A stretch of DNA of 64,000 nt, taken from contig PBVE01000002.1 in the NCBI GenBank assembly GCA_002728135.1, positions 122,755 through 186,754 of the forward strand, given 5' to 3'. Below, piece by piece: positions 44,249-55,730 of this stretch. This DNA comes from Rhodospirillaceae bacterium (GTDB lineage: Bacteria > Pseudomonadota > Alphaproteobacteria > UBA828). The translations under genes were made by a program, and so were the position numbers. The number at the start of each line of letters is the position of its first letter. Positions within the stretch are counted from its first letter, which is position 1. A model generated the notes under the pieces. It made no database searches. It was not told the origin of the DNA and was given only the letters and a program-made list of their open reading frames with translations.

Positions 44249-44791
44249 TTAAGCCCTAGCTAACATAGTATTATGAATTTTTGTCATCACAAAACCGATG
44301 AAAGGATATAATAAAATAGTTAAAACAACATGCACAATTAATGGTATAGGAGGTACTAATAAACCATAATATATACTGGCAGCGGACCAACCAACCGCAG
44401 CTGCAACAGGAGCTACAATTGAAAAGCCCCACCAAATAACAAGAAATGGTTTCCCATGGAAGAAACTCCGCTGGCTACGAACAACACCATGGACTAAGAC
44501 CAAGACAAGAGCACTCATGCCAATAGGGCCACCAGACAAAATATCCTGTAATAATCCTGCTGTAAACGTAGCAATATAAGGAAGTTTCTCTGGCCGATAT
44601 ATTGCCCAATAATATACCGCCATTAGAGAAAAAGCAGGTGTCACAGGAGCAAGGCCTGGAATATGCCATGGAAGCACACTAGCAATTACAAGGATAAGAA
44701 TTGTCATAAAAGGCATCAAGTTACGTAAATAAATACTACCCCGTTCTACCCATCCTGTTTCCATATCAGCCGTCCTTATTTTCTCAATCAA
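44249..44791 (-). CDS. mreD: Rod shape-determining protein MreD
   Basis: A 180-residue membrane protein with about five helices, poorly conserved in general but identified by position between mreC and mrdA and by the YIATFTAGLLQDILSGGPIG segment typical of MreD. It anchors the MreBCD elongasome in the inner membrane. It overlaps the mreC end by eight bases, indicating coupled translation. Confidence 0.9.
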   Translation of the reverse strand: MIEKIRTADMETGWVERGSIYLRNLMPFMTILILVIASVLPWHIPGLAPVTPAFSLMAVYYWAIYRPEKLPYIATFTAGLLQDILSGGPIGMSALVLVLVHGVVRSQRSFFHGKPFLVIWWGFSIVAPVAAAVGWSAASIYYGLLVPPIPLIVHVVLTILLYPFIGFVMTKIHNTMLARA

Positions 44792-45665
44792 TCATGTAAG
44801 CACGCCCGGCCCGACTGGTAGAAGGCAAGATCCCCGGAATCGCGTAATCTAAAACAGTCACAAACTCTAGTTTGTCCAATTTAACCCATGGCTCAACTAT
44901 AACCATCTCTTCTCTAATCTCCTTAACATAACCAATAGGTATTCCAGGTGGGAATGCTCCTCCCTCACCTGAAGTAACTACCTGATCTCCAATACTGAGA
45001 CTCGAGTCTATTTTTAAGAAATCTATTACAAGGTTATCTGTATTGTTACCCGCAAGAATTCCTTTGAGCCTACTTGCCTCTAAAACAATGGGGATACGAG
45101 AATTTAAGTCAGTGATAAGCAATACTCTTGCACTGCTACGTCCTGCCTCAACCACCCTACCAACAAGCCCATAAGATGCCACAACAGCCTGCCCCTTCTC
45201 AACTCCCTGACTATTTCCAGCAGCAACCAAAAGCGTTCTAACAAATGGGCCACCTGCATCACCTACAACTCTTGCCGTAACATAATCTGAATCAGGGTCT
45301 GGGGCGGTATTTAGCATCTCACGAAGATATTCGTTTTCTTTTTTTAAGCGAGAAAACAATAGTCTATTTTGCAATAAGCGCTCGTTTTCTTTTCTGAGAC
45401 GAGCATTTTCTTCTCGAACTAAAATAACACTATCAATACTATCAGCTACATCTGATACACTTGCCGCTGGGCGAGAAAAAAAACCCAGAACTGGCGTTGC
45501 TAAGTCAGTTACATTGGTCCGACTCTTTTCAAGGAAAACTGGTTCGACCTGAGATATAATCATTAGTGCAACAGCTAGACCAATAAAAAAAATAAAACCT
45601 GAACGCTTCATCAGTCTTCTAAATGATACGACCTGAAGAATTGCTCGACCTCTATTAGGCCTCAA
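44784..45665 (-). CDS. mreC: Rod shape-determining protein MreC
   Basis: A 293-residue bitopic protein: a short N-terminal cytoplasmic tail, one helix near residues 23-41, a coiled coil (about 80-120, LRKENERLLQNRL region) and a periplasmic beta-domain with ARVVGDAGGPFVRTLLVAAG and GLVGRVVEAG. It links MreB filaments to PBP2 in the periplasm. The gene lies 57 bases after mreB and overlaps mreD, in the standard order. Confidence 0.95.
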   Translation of the reverse strand: MRPNRGRAILQVVSFRRLMKRSGFIFFIGLAVALMIISQVEPVFLEKSRTNVTDLATPVLGFFSRPAASVSDVADSIDSVILVREENARLRKENERLLQNRLLFSRLKKENEYLREMLNTAPDPDSDYVTARVVGDAGGPFVRTLLVAAGNSQGVEKGQAVVASYGLVGRVVEAGRSSARVLLITDLNSRIPIVLEASRLKGILAGNNTDNLVIDFLKIDSSLSIGDQVVTSGEGGAFPPGIPIGYVKEIREEMVIVEPWVKLDKLEFVTVLDYAIPGILPSTSRAGRAYMID

Positions 45666-45722
45666 CGAAAATTACCCCCCAATAAGAGATTTATAATGCT
45701 ATTAGTAAACTTATTTAATAAC

Positions 45723-46787
<1,065 letters not shown>

Positions 46788-46843
46788 TTAACAAACTATC
46801 CACTACCCGACATTAAACTCTGTTAAACGAACCCACATAGAAT

Positions 46844-48397
46844 TCATGCTACTGCAGCTGGTGCAGATTTTTCACGCTTTGTTAATAATTTATTAAGTGC
46901 ATGAACATACGCTCTTGCAGAAGATACCATTGTATCAATATCTGACCCTTTTCCGTTTGAGCTACGTCCACTCTCTTCCAATCTCACAGTAACAGTTGCC
47001 TGAGCATCCGTACCTTCTGTTACAGCATGAACTTGATAAAGTTGCAATGTAGCATCATGTGGAAAAATTTGTTTTATTGCATTAAAAGTTGCATCCACAG
47101 GGCCATTACCCGTTGAAATTGCTGTCTCCTCTTTACCGTCAACCTCTAGAACTAATGTTGCTTTCTGCGGGCCACTTGAACCACAAGCTATATCAAGTGA
47201 ACAAAATCTAATTCTTTCACTTTCAGCTGACATTTCATCTGTGACTAAGGCTATAATATCTTCGTCATAAACATCTTTCTTCTTATCCGCCATATCTTTA
47301 AAACGCTCAAAAGCTTCCTGAAAAGCATTATCACCAATTTCATCGTAGCCTAACTCTCTAAGTTTTTCCCTAAATGCGTGTCGCCCCGAATGTTTTCCCA
47401 TAACTAAAGTAGATTTTACCAACCCTACTGACTCTGGAGTCATAATTTCATATGTTTGAGCGTCTTTTAAAACCCCGTCCTGATGAATACCACTCTCGTG
47501 AGCAAAAGCATTGGCACCGACTATTGCCTTATTTGGCTGGATTGCAAAACCTGTAATTTGAGACACTAGTCTTGAAGCTTTTGTTATAACTTTTGAATTA
47601 ATTACCGTACCTATATTATATCTGTCAGAGCGGGTACGTAGTGCCATGACAATTTCCTCCATTGCAGCATTACCGGCACGCTCACCAAGTCCATTTATGG
47701 TACATTCTATTTGGCGAGCCCCAGCACCAACTGCAGCAAGGGAGTTTGCCACAGCAAGTCCAAGATCATTATGACAATGTACGGAAAGTACTGCCCTATC
47801 AATATTTGGAACACGATTAAAGAGCATTGCTATTAAAGATGCAAATTCCTCGGGTTCTGCATAACCAACAGTATCTGGGATATTAATTGTATTAGCGCCT
47901 GCCTTTATTGCACTCTCTACACATCTACATAAAAAATCATGTTCTGTTCGCGAACCATCCTCACAAGACCATTCAACATCGTCAGTAAACCTACGTGCAT
48001 GACTCACGCTTTCCAAAACAGCTTGGTGCACATCTTCTGGTTTCATTTGTAGTTTAACACTCATGTGTAGAGGGCTAGTTGATATAAACGTATGTATTCT
48101 TCCTCTTTTGGCAGGTTTAAGAGCTTCTGCAGCCCTTTCAATATCCTTTTTTCCTGCTCGAGCTAGCCCACAAACTATGCTTTCTTTAACTATCTGAGCA
48201 ACACCATAAACAGCCTCGAAATCTCCATTAGAGGCAATGGGGAAGCCTGCTTCTATTACATCTACTTTTAGCTCTTCCAAAACTTCTGCAATACGTATCT
48301 TTTCCTCTAAATTCATAGAAGCACCTGGAGATTGTTCTCCATCACGTAAAGTAGTATCAAAAATAACTATTTCTTCTTTTTTGGTATCAACGGTCAT
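46844..48397 (-). CDS. leuA: 2-isopropylmalate synthase
   Basis: A 517-residue enzyme that condenses acetyl-CoA and 2-oxoisovalerate in the first committed step of leucine synthesis. The catalytic barrel begins with DTTLRDGEQSPGASM (about residue 14), has the metal motif SVHCHNDLGLAVAN near residue 205, and GERAGNAAMEEI. The C-terminal regulatory domain (about 390-500, MTVDTK-type class I length) would bind leucine for feedback. It is separated from the EamA transporter by a 418-base gap and followed by mreB. Confidence 0.96.
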   Translation of the reverse strand: MTVDTKKEEIVIFDTTLRDGEQSPGASMNLEEKIRIAEVLEELKVDVIEAGFPIASNGDFEAVYGVAQIVKESIVCGLARAGKKDIERAAEALKPAKRGRIHTFISTSPLHMSVKLQMKPEDVHQAVLESVSHARRFTDDVEWSCEDGSRTEHDFLCRCVESAIKAGANTINIPDTVGYAEPEEFASLIAMLFNRVPNIDRAVLSVHCHNDLGLAVANSLAAVGAGARQIECTINGLGERAGNAAMEEIVMALRTRSDRYNIGTVINSKVITKASRLVSQITGFAIQPNKAIVGANAFAHESGIHQDGVLKDAQTYEIMTPESVGLVKSTLVMGKHSGRHAFREKLRELGYDEIGDNAFQEAFERFKDMADKKKDVYDEDIIALVTDEMSAESERIRFCSLDIACGSSGPQKATLVLEVDGKEETAISTGNGPVDATFNAIKQIFPHDATLQLYQVHAVTEGTDAQATVTVRLEESGRSSNGKGSDIDTMVSSARAYVHALNKLLTKREKSAPAAVA

Positions 48398-48815
48398 TGT
48401 TACGACCCCTCATGTTTTTACGGTTTCTATCAACTTTAGTGCACCCAGTTACCATGCATATAATTATGGCCTGGGGGTAATAAGTCGCAGATCCCAAATA
48501 CAGAGATTATGGTTAGCAAATAGAGAGTCAATCTTATAGAAAAAGAAAATTTTCTTTTTAATCTTGATTGCCTTATTAGGCTTTACTCTAAACATCCGGC
48601 CAACCTCATTCTATATAACAAAAACACTAAACATATATCTTTTAGCCCAAAATAAAGGCATAAATAGAGCAAATATATAAACTGCTTTTAAATACTATCC
48701 AATGTAATATTGGTTGATAAAGTTTAGATACGCCTTTTATTGGCTCAAAACAAGTTAAACAAATACAATATGTTAATTGATTTGCTTAAATTTACCATAT
48801 TTTTCTATAAATTCC
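48398..48815. other. 418-base intergenic gap upstream of leuA
   Basis: This gap holds the leuA promoter/leader and the end region of the EamA transporter transcript. It is AT-rich, with a perfect 20-base palindrome at 48540-48559 built of A5GA4/T4CT5 halves, and a small GCCT/AGGC hairpin at 48570-48581. The leader was checked for a leucine-rich attenuator peptide; only an eight-codon frame with two Leu codons (48583-48609, minus strand) was seen, which is not convincing. Right of about 48620 nothing recognisable was found. Confidence 0.55.
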
Positions 48816-49751
48816 CTAAAACAGATTTCTTCCTGAACTCTTTTGAAATACCCCTCCAGAAGCGATAACTACACCCAAAGTAACAAATATAATAGCTATT
48901 ATTTCTATTATTCCTAAAGGTTCTCCTATAGCAAAAAAACCACCTATAGCTGCTATTGCAGGAACCAAAGACGTAAAACCAGCAGCACGAGTGGGACCCA
49001 GTCGTTTTACAGCTATTGAGAATGTGATGAAAGCAATCACTCCAGAAAGCAGGCCTTGAACAAGAATTTGCCACAAGAGTAAATCAGTCTCAATACTTGG
49101 CAAAGAGGATCCAAAAGATAGAGCCAGTATAGCATGCACAATAGCTGACCATACACTTGATACTGCTACAGCTTGTATAGCACTTAATCCCGAACGCACA
49201 AATGCATGTGCATAACATGCCCACATAAATGCAGAAAAAAGAAAAAGTAAGTGACCCCTCCAAGCACCTTCAGTAATAGAATCAAATATTGCTGAAGCAC
49301 CCCCCAGAAGTAGAGCACCAAAAAACATAACCAACAGGCCAAGCAAACGAACACGGTTAAAATGTTCCTTAAATATGAAAAAACCAATGGCTGCTGCCCA
49401 TAATGGGATTGTTCCAGGAACCAAAGCACCAGTATGTGCAGCAGGTGCAAAGGTCATACCGTTTGAAATTGATAACGAAAAAAAAGCTCCAGACCCCGCA
49501 AGTAATGGAAATAAAACACGCTTTGGTACTCCTGATGGAATTAGACCTGATTTGATCCATATAGGGGCTAAGAGTACTGCTGGAGTTCCAAATCTTAATA
49601 AACCAACGTCTAATGGGGATAGATAACTTAACACTGAGTGGCGTGTGTAAACAATCCAACCACCCCAGATGACTACTGCTATTAGTGCACAGCTTATACC
49701 AAAAATTACTGAGACAGAGTGCCCTCTTCGCATACATTTAAAAGCCATCAA
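48816..49751 (-). CDS. EamA/DMT-family membrane transporter
   Basis: A 311-residue protein with about ten hydrophobic segments in two EamA repeats. The first repeat starts FGISCALIAVVIWGGW and ends ALLLGGAS; the second starts LLFLFSAFMWACYAHAFV and closes with IIAIIFVTLGVVIASGG. Members export amino acids or metabolites, or import nucleotide sugars. It lies between ilvC and leuA on the same strand, so export of a branched-chain amino acid or precursor is an attractive guess but unproven. Start could also be the ATG at codon 7. Confidence 0.88.
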   Translation of the reverse strand: MMAFKCMRRGHSVSVIFGISCALIAVVIWGGWIVYTRHSVLSYLSPLDVGLLRFGTPAVLLAPIWIKSGLIPSGVPKRVLFPLLAGSGAFFSLSISNGMTFAPAAHTGALVPGTIPLWAAAIGFFIFKEHFNRVRLLGLLVMFFGALLLGGASAIFDSITEGAWRGHLLFLFSAFMWACYAHAFVRSGLSAIQAVAVSSVWSAIVHAILALSFGSSLPSIETDLLLWQILVQGLLSGVIAFITFSIAVKRLGPTRAAGFTSLVPAIAAIGGFFAIGEPLGIIEIIAIIFVTLGVVIASGGVFQKSSGRNLF

Positions 49752-49800
49752 GTTATCCCTGATGTTTAAAAAACTTATAAATTACCTACCCCTAAAAATA

Positions 49801-50832
<1,032 letters not shown>

Positions 50833-50892
50833 TCATTTAATTTTATCTTATCTAAACATTAAGACCTTCTAATGGGTTGTTCTAATAAATTA

Positions 50893-51399
50893 TCAGAGCG
50901 AACGCTTACCCCGTAACATGGCAGAAACACCTGTACGTGAAATTTCTGTGAGCCCTAAAGGCTCCATTAATCTAACGAATGCATCAATTTTTGATGGCTT
51001 TCCAGTCATTTCAAATACAAAACTATCATTTTCACTGTCAACCACATGTGCACGAAATATATCAGCTATCCGAAGTGACTCGACTCTTTTTTCGCCTATA
51101 GAAACCACCTTTATCAACGCTAATTCTCGCTCCACATAAGAACCTTCGGCAGTAAGGTCAGATACTGTACGAACTGGAACCAAACGATCTAATTGATTTT
51201 TTATTTGCTCTATTATCATAGGTGACCCAGTTGTTACGAGATTAACACGGCTGAGATTTTCCACAACATCAACCTCTGCCACAGTAAGGCTTTCAATATT
51301 GTATCCTCTGCCTGCAAAAAGGCCTATTACTCGTGCGAGAACACCAGGCTCATTTTCAACTAAAACTGACATTGTGTGTCGTTCAATTTTTTCTGACAT
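50893..51399 (-). CDS. ilvH: Acetolactate synthase small (regulatory) subunit
   Basis: A 168-residue protein starting at ATG 51399, which has AGGTGG upstream and gives MSEKIERHTMSVLVEN; an ATG 12 codons earlier has a weaker context. The N-terminal ACT domain reads ENEPGVLARVIGLFAGRGYNIESL, the classic IlvH/IlvN signature, followed by a C-terminal ACT-like domain. It activates IlvB and confers valine feedback. It starts 62 bases after ilvB ends. Confidence 0.96.
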   Translation of the reverse strand: MSEKIERHTMSVLVENEPGVLARVIGLFAGRGYNIESLTVAEVDVVENLSRVNLVTTGSPMIIEQIKNQLDRLVPVRTVSDLTAEGSYVERELALIKVVSIGEKRVESLRIADIFRAHVVDSENDSFVFEMTGKPSKIDAFVRLMEPLGLTEISRTGVSAMLRGKRSL

Positions 51400-51461
51400 C
51401 ACACCACCTATTGCTAAAACAAAATCAAAAAACAATAATTAAATCTTGGGATCATGCTTGT

Positions 51462-53258
51462 TCAAACTGATGCCATTCCACCATCTGCAGATTCTTCCGA
51501 TTCACCATGATCTGGTCCCAGTTTCATTTCATAATGAGCTGCACCTGATGGTATCATAGGATAAACATTAGTTTCCTTATCCACCAAAATATCAGCAATC
51601 ACAGGTCCATCCGTGTCTATCATCTCCAGTATTACTTTATCAACATCAGCAGGCTTTGATGCTCGCAGTCCTCTCGCTCCAAAACTTTCAGCTAATTTGA
51701 CAAAATCTGGGAGCGAATCCATATAGCTCTCAGAGTACCTGCCTCCATGAAACAACTCTTGCCACTGTCGAACCATTCCCATGTATTCATTGTTGAGAAG
51801 AAAAACCTTTACTGGCAATCGATGCTGCATGAGCGTTGACAGCTCTTGAATTACCATCAGTAGTGATGCTTCTCCTGCCACATCAATCACCAAAGAATTA
51901 GGATGTGCTACCTGAACTCCCATTGCTGCAGGGAACCCATAGCCCATAGTTCCAAGGCCGCCTGACGTCATCCAGCGGTTAGGTTCATCAAAACGTAGAT
52001 ACTGAGCAGCCCACATCTGATGTTGGCCAACCTCAGTGGTAAAATATACATCCTTATTCTTTGTCAATTCATGAAGTCTCTGGATGGCATATTGCGGCTT
52101 AATAACCTCATCACTTTGCTTATAATATAAACATTCCCTTGAGCGCCATTTTTCTATTTTCTTCCACCAAGGACTACTTCTACTCATATTTGGTTTGTTA
52201 CCTTGTGTCTTCCAAGCTTCAAGCATAGCACTTATTATCCTGACAGAATCTCCTATTATTGGCACATCAACAGAAACATTTTTATTAATTGAAGACGGAT
52301 CAATATCCGCATGTATCTTATATGACCCTGTTGAAAAGTCAGAAAGTTTACCTGTAACACGATCATCAAAACGAGCTCCAATGCATACCATCACATCGCA
52401 CTCCGCCATTGCCATGTTTGCTTCATATGTGCCGTGCATACCTAACATACCAAGGAATTGAGAATCTGATGCCGGAAAACTACCAAGTCCCATTAGTGTG
52501 TTTGTTATAGGAAAACCTGTTTTGTGTGCTAATTCACGAAGCAAAACTGAAGCTTCTGGTCCTGAATTTATAATACCTCCCCCTGTATAGAGTATTGGGC
52601 GTTCAGCCTTTTGCATTGCTTCTATAGCTCGTGAGATAGCTGAAGGATCAGGCTCGATTTGGGGGTTATAGCTGAGATGTTTGCTATTATTAAAGGAACT
52701 GCCAGCTTTATCATATTTACCCTCGGACATAACAATATCTTTTGGCAGATCAACTACTACAGGACCGGGACGCCCCGCCTTAGCAATATAAAAGGCATCT
52801 TGAATAGTTTTACACAATACATCGACTGACCTGACAAGATAGTTATGTTTAGTACAGGGTCGTGTAATTCCAACAGTATCAGCCTCCTGAAAAGCATCGT
52901 TACCAATCATATGAGTTGGAACCTGTCCTGTTAGACAAACTATTGGCACACTATCCATCATTGCATCTGTAAGTCCTGTGACACTGTTTGTAGCACCGGG
53001 GCCAGAAGTAACTAAGACCACACCTACTTTTCCAGTTGATCGTGCATACCCTTCAGCTGCATGAACAGCACCTTGTTCATGCCTGACTAATATATGTCTT
53101 ACTTGGTTTTGCTTAAATATAGCATCATATATTGGAAGTACAGCCCCTCCTGGATATCCAAACACTGTATCCACACCTAAATCTGCGAGACATTGGACTA
53201 ACATCTCAGCACCTGTCATATTAGATGATTTTGAATTATATTTTGCCTTCCTACTCAC
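51462..53258 (-). CDS. ilvB: Acetolactate synthase large (catalytic) subunit
   Basis: A 598-residue thiamine-diphosphate enzyme that makes acetolactate or acetohydroxybutyrate from pyruvate. GYPGGAVLPIYDA starts near residue 34; the cofactor-activating Glu61 sits in RHEQGAVHAAEGYARS; the FAD/middle domain has GARFDDRVTGK; the ThDP-metal motif is VIDVAGEASLLM, ending LLNNEYMGMVRQWQ. The AGE variant in place of GDG is usual for alphaproteobacteria. First gene of the ilvBHC run; miaA ends 114 bases upstream. Confidence 0.97.
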   Translation of the reverse strand: MSRKAKYNSKSSNMTGAEMLVQCLADLGVDTVFGYPGGAVLPIYDAIFKQNQVRHILVRHEQGAVHAAEGYARSTGKVGVVLVTSGPGATNSVTGLTDAMMDSVPIVCLTGQVPTHMIGNDAFQEADTVGITRPCTKHNYLVRSVDVLCKTIQDAFYIAKAGRPGPVVVDLPKDIVMSEGKYDKAGSSFNNSKHLSYNPQIEPDPSAISRAIEAMQKAERPILYTGGGIINSGPEASVLLRELAHKTGFPITNTLMGLGSFPASDSQFLGMLGMHGTYEANMAMAECDVMVCIGARFDDRVTGKLSDFSTGSYKIHADIDPSSINKNVSVDVPIIGDSVRIISAMLEAWKTQGNKPNMSRSSPWWKKIEKWRSRECLYYKQSDEVIKPQYAIQRLHELTKNKDVYFTTEVGQHQMWAAQYLRFDEPNRWMTSGGLGTMGYGFPAAMGVQVAHPNSLVIDVAGEASLLMVIQELSTLMQHRLPVKVFLLNNEYMGMVRQWQELFHGGRYSESYMDSLPDFVKLAESFGARGLRASKPADVDKVILEMIDTDGPVIADILVDKETNVYPMIPSGAAHYEMKLGPDHGESEESADGGMASV

Positions 53259-53372
53259 AACTATATCCTCATACTATTTGGTGCTCTATAAAAATTTCTA
53301 TTCAATAGATAGTCTTAATGTAATTTTAACAGGTAATGTTACTCTATAAGGCGATGCAAACTAATCCTTTGA

Positions 53373-54347
53373 CTAAATCTGGTCAACCTGATTGCACTTG
53401 TTAATATAATTCAAAGCACTTTCAATGACATCATTTCCAAAGCCATTAAGCCATAAAGCTGAGGGCATTTGATTACGAAACCATGTAAGTTGCCTTTTTG
53501 CAAAATGACGTGTCCTTAGTTGTGATGAAGTAATCGCAGTACACAATTCTATTTTACCATCAAGATAATCGCTAAATTCTTTTACCCCCAGTGCTTTTTG
53601 TGCCTGACTATAGTTATAAACTTTATCTTCCAAAAAAATTTTTAATTCCTCTAATAAACCAATTTCTATCATTTTCTCTAAACGATTATTGATAGCATCA
53701 TATAATTCATTTCTCTCAGGTGATAAAATTAATTTGATTATTTTACCTAGACTATTTTGTTTTTTGTTCGGCTCAAGATTTTGCCACTCCTGCAAGGTTT
53801 TTCCAGTACTAATAACAACTTCGTATAATCTCAGCAACCGTTGGGTATCAGCTATATTAATTCTTTTTATTCCAACTGGGTCAAGTTCTGCTAGGTGTGC
53901 ACAGAAAGCTTCTCTACCCAAGGTTTCGAAAAGAATTCTTGTATCAGAACGTGTTATGTCATCTATTTTTGGTATGGTGGCAAGCCCGTTTAACAAAGCT
54001 CGAAAATATAAACCGGTACCACCAACAAAAATTGGTACTTTACCTAAGTTCCTTGCTTCTTGAGCAACTTCTATAGCCTCAGACAACCAAATGCCAACGG
54101 AAAAGTGATGATTGGGGTCAACAAAGTTATAAAGTTTGTGAGGAACTATATTTTTATCGTTTTTACTAGGACATGAAGTAAGAATTTCTAGACCTCGAAA
54201 TACCTGCATGCTGTCAGCATTTATAATTGTCCCATTTATTTCTTGGGCAATTCTAATTGCCAAAGAAGATTTACCACTACCTGTCGGGCCACAAATAAAT
54301 AGTGTTTGATAAGTTCCAAAATTCTTAGATGAATAATGTTTCGGCAT
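53373..54347 (-). CDS. miaA: tRNA dimethylallyltransferase
   Basis: A 324-residue enzyme that adds a dimethylallyl group to A37 of tRNAs reading UNN codons. The P-loop GPTGSGKS is at residues 20-27. Next come INADSMQVFRGLEILT, the VGGTGLYFRALLNGLA segment, and the C-terminal TRHFAKRQLTWFRNQ tRNA-binding region. Length is normal. It is located between a DUF1015 gene (19-base gap) and ilvB on the same strand. Confidence 0.96.
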   Translation of the reverse strand: MPKHYSSKNFGTYQTLFICGPTGSGKSSLAIRIAQEINGTIINADSMQVFRGLEILTSCPSKNDKNIVPHKLYNFVDPNHHFSVGIWLSEAIEVAQEARNLGKVPIFVGGTGLYFRALLNGLATIPKIDDITRSDTRILFETLGREAFCAHLAELDPVGIKRINIADTQRLLRLYEVVISTGKTLQEWQNLEPNKKQNSLGKIIKLILSPERNELYDAINNRLEKMIEIGLLEELKIFLEDKVYNYSQAQKALGVKEFSDYLDGKIELCTAITSSQLRTRHFAKRQLTWFRNQMPSALWLNGFGNDVIESALNYINKCNQVDQI

Positions 54348-54366
54348 AGCCTAAAAAAATTCTGAA

Positions 54367-55608
54367 TTAGTTAGTAAAATCTAAAGGAAGCGAAATCAGG
54401 CCATCAGCAAGCTTTGGCTCAAACCACGTAGATTTTGGAGGCATGATTTCCCCTGTATCAGCAATATTCATTAGTTCATCAACTGAAGTTGGGTATAATG
54501 CAAATGCAGCTGCCCAATGATTTTCATCTACAAAACTTTTAAGTCCTTCCAAACCTCGTGCACCACCTATGAATTCCACTCTTGGATTAGTTCTGAGGTT
54601 TTCAATACCAAGTAAAGGCTCAAGTATTTTATAATTTAATAAGGACACATCTAAATTATCCGGATGCTCGCCTTTGATTCTAGACTTGTCTCGATAAGAT
54701 AAAGAATACCAATAACCATCCATGTAAAGCGTAAAGTTGCCTCGCAAAAGAGGTTTTGCCGGGGTTTCTAGAACTGATACATTAAAACTTGTGCTTAATT
54801 TGCTCAGAAATTCTCGGGATGATAATCCATTGAGATCCCTCACAACACGATTATAATCTAGAACAAGCAGCTGGTCACTTGGGAAAAGAGCAGCAAGAAA
54901 CCTGCCGTCAGTCATTTTTTTATCTCTTGCTAAACGATAACTCGCAGCAGTTCGATGATGACCGTCAGCGATGTAAGATTTTTTTATTTGATTTAAAGCT
55001 AAACCTAATTCATCAACGTAATTTTCAGAACAAATCCTCCATATTGTATGGCGAACTTTATAAATATCATGAACGTCTATTATTGGTATTCCAAGGGAGA
55101 GTTTGGTAACTAAGTCAGATAAAATAGGGTCCCGTCTGTAAGTAAGAAGTGTTGGCCCCGTTGCGGCAGATAAAGACTCTAGATGTTTCACCCGATCATC
55201 TTCTTTTTCAGGACGAGTATGTTCGTGCCTTATTACTTCGCCTGACTCATAAGCTAATACTGAACATGCAGAAATCACACCCGTTTGAAAATGATCATCC
55301 TTTTGAAGCTTCAATATATAAAAAGCCGCCTTTTCGTCTTCAATAATTGATCTATTATTTATCAATTTTTTGAAATTTTCGGCCGCACGTTCATATACAA
55401 TTTTTTCACTGGCACTCACAGAATCAGGAAAATCAATTTCTGCACGACTAATACGCAAAAAAGAATAAGGATTGTCCTTTGCAAGAATTTTTGCTTCTTC
55501 TCGACTTAGAACATCGTAGGGAGGAGAAATTATTTTGCCAGCAAAATCATGATTTGCTACCAGACCATTAAATGGTGCATAGACATTAAAAAAAATTTTT
55601 TTAGCCAT
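54367..55608 (-). CDS. DUF1015 family protein
   Basis: A 413-residue protein of the DUF1015 family, shown by the N-terminal NVYAPFNGLV and ISPPYDVLSREEAKILAKDNPYSFLRISRAE patterns, the RHEHTRPEKEDDR segment, and the IADGHHRTAASYRLARD motif in the middle. The fold is related to ParB/Srx-type kinases, and some relatives are free-serine kinases (SerK/SbnI-like); this activity cannot be claimed here. It starts about 120 bases after hflC ends and lies 19 bases before miaA. Confidence 0.85.
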   Translation of the reverse strand: MAKKIFFNVYAPFNGLVANHDFAGKIISPPYDVLSREEAKILAKDNPYSFLRISRAEIDFPDSVSASEKIVYERAAENFKKLINNRSIIEDEKAAFYILKLQKDDHFQTGVISACSVLAYESGEVIRHEHTRPEKEDDRVKHLESLSAATGPTLLTYRRDPILSDLVTKLSLGIPIIDVHDIYKVRHTIWRICSENYVDELGLALNQIKKSYIADGHHRTAASYRLARDKKMTDGRFLAALFPSDQLLVLDYNRVVRDLNGLSSREFLSKLSTSFNVSVLETPAKPLLRGNFTLYMDGYWYSLSYRDKSRIKGEHPDNLDVSLLNYKILEPLLGIENLRTNPRVEFIGGARGLEGLKSFVDENHWAAAFALYPTSVDELMNIADTGEIMPPKSTWFEPKLADGLISLPLDFTN

Positions 55609-55730
55609 TTTATTTTATTCTTTGATACGGGCTTAAATGAAAAAGGCAGTAAATATTAGCAAGTGTAAAATGTATTAAGTATTACATTTAGCCAGAAGAA
55701 CTATTATAAATATATAAATATTTGTCTAAT

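Noticed and set aside
48237-48539. 100-codon plus-strand frame across the leuA start
   Set aside because: It overlaps the conserved N-terminus of leuA in antisense, and no family is visible.
48583-48609. Possible leucine leader peptide for attenuation of leuA
   Set aside because: Only eight codons with two Leu, more than 180 bases from the leuA start, with no convincing terminator/antiterminator pair.
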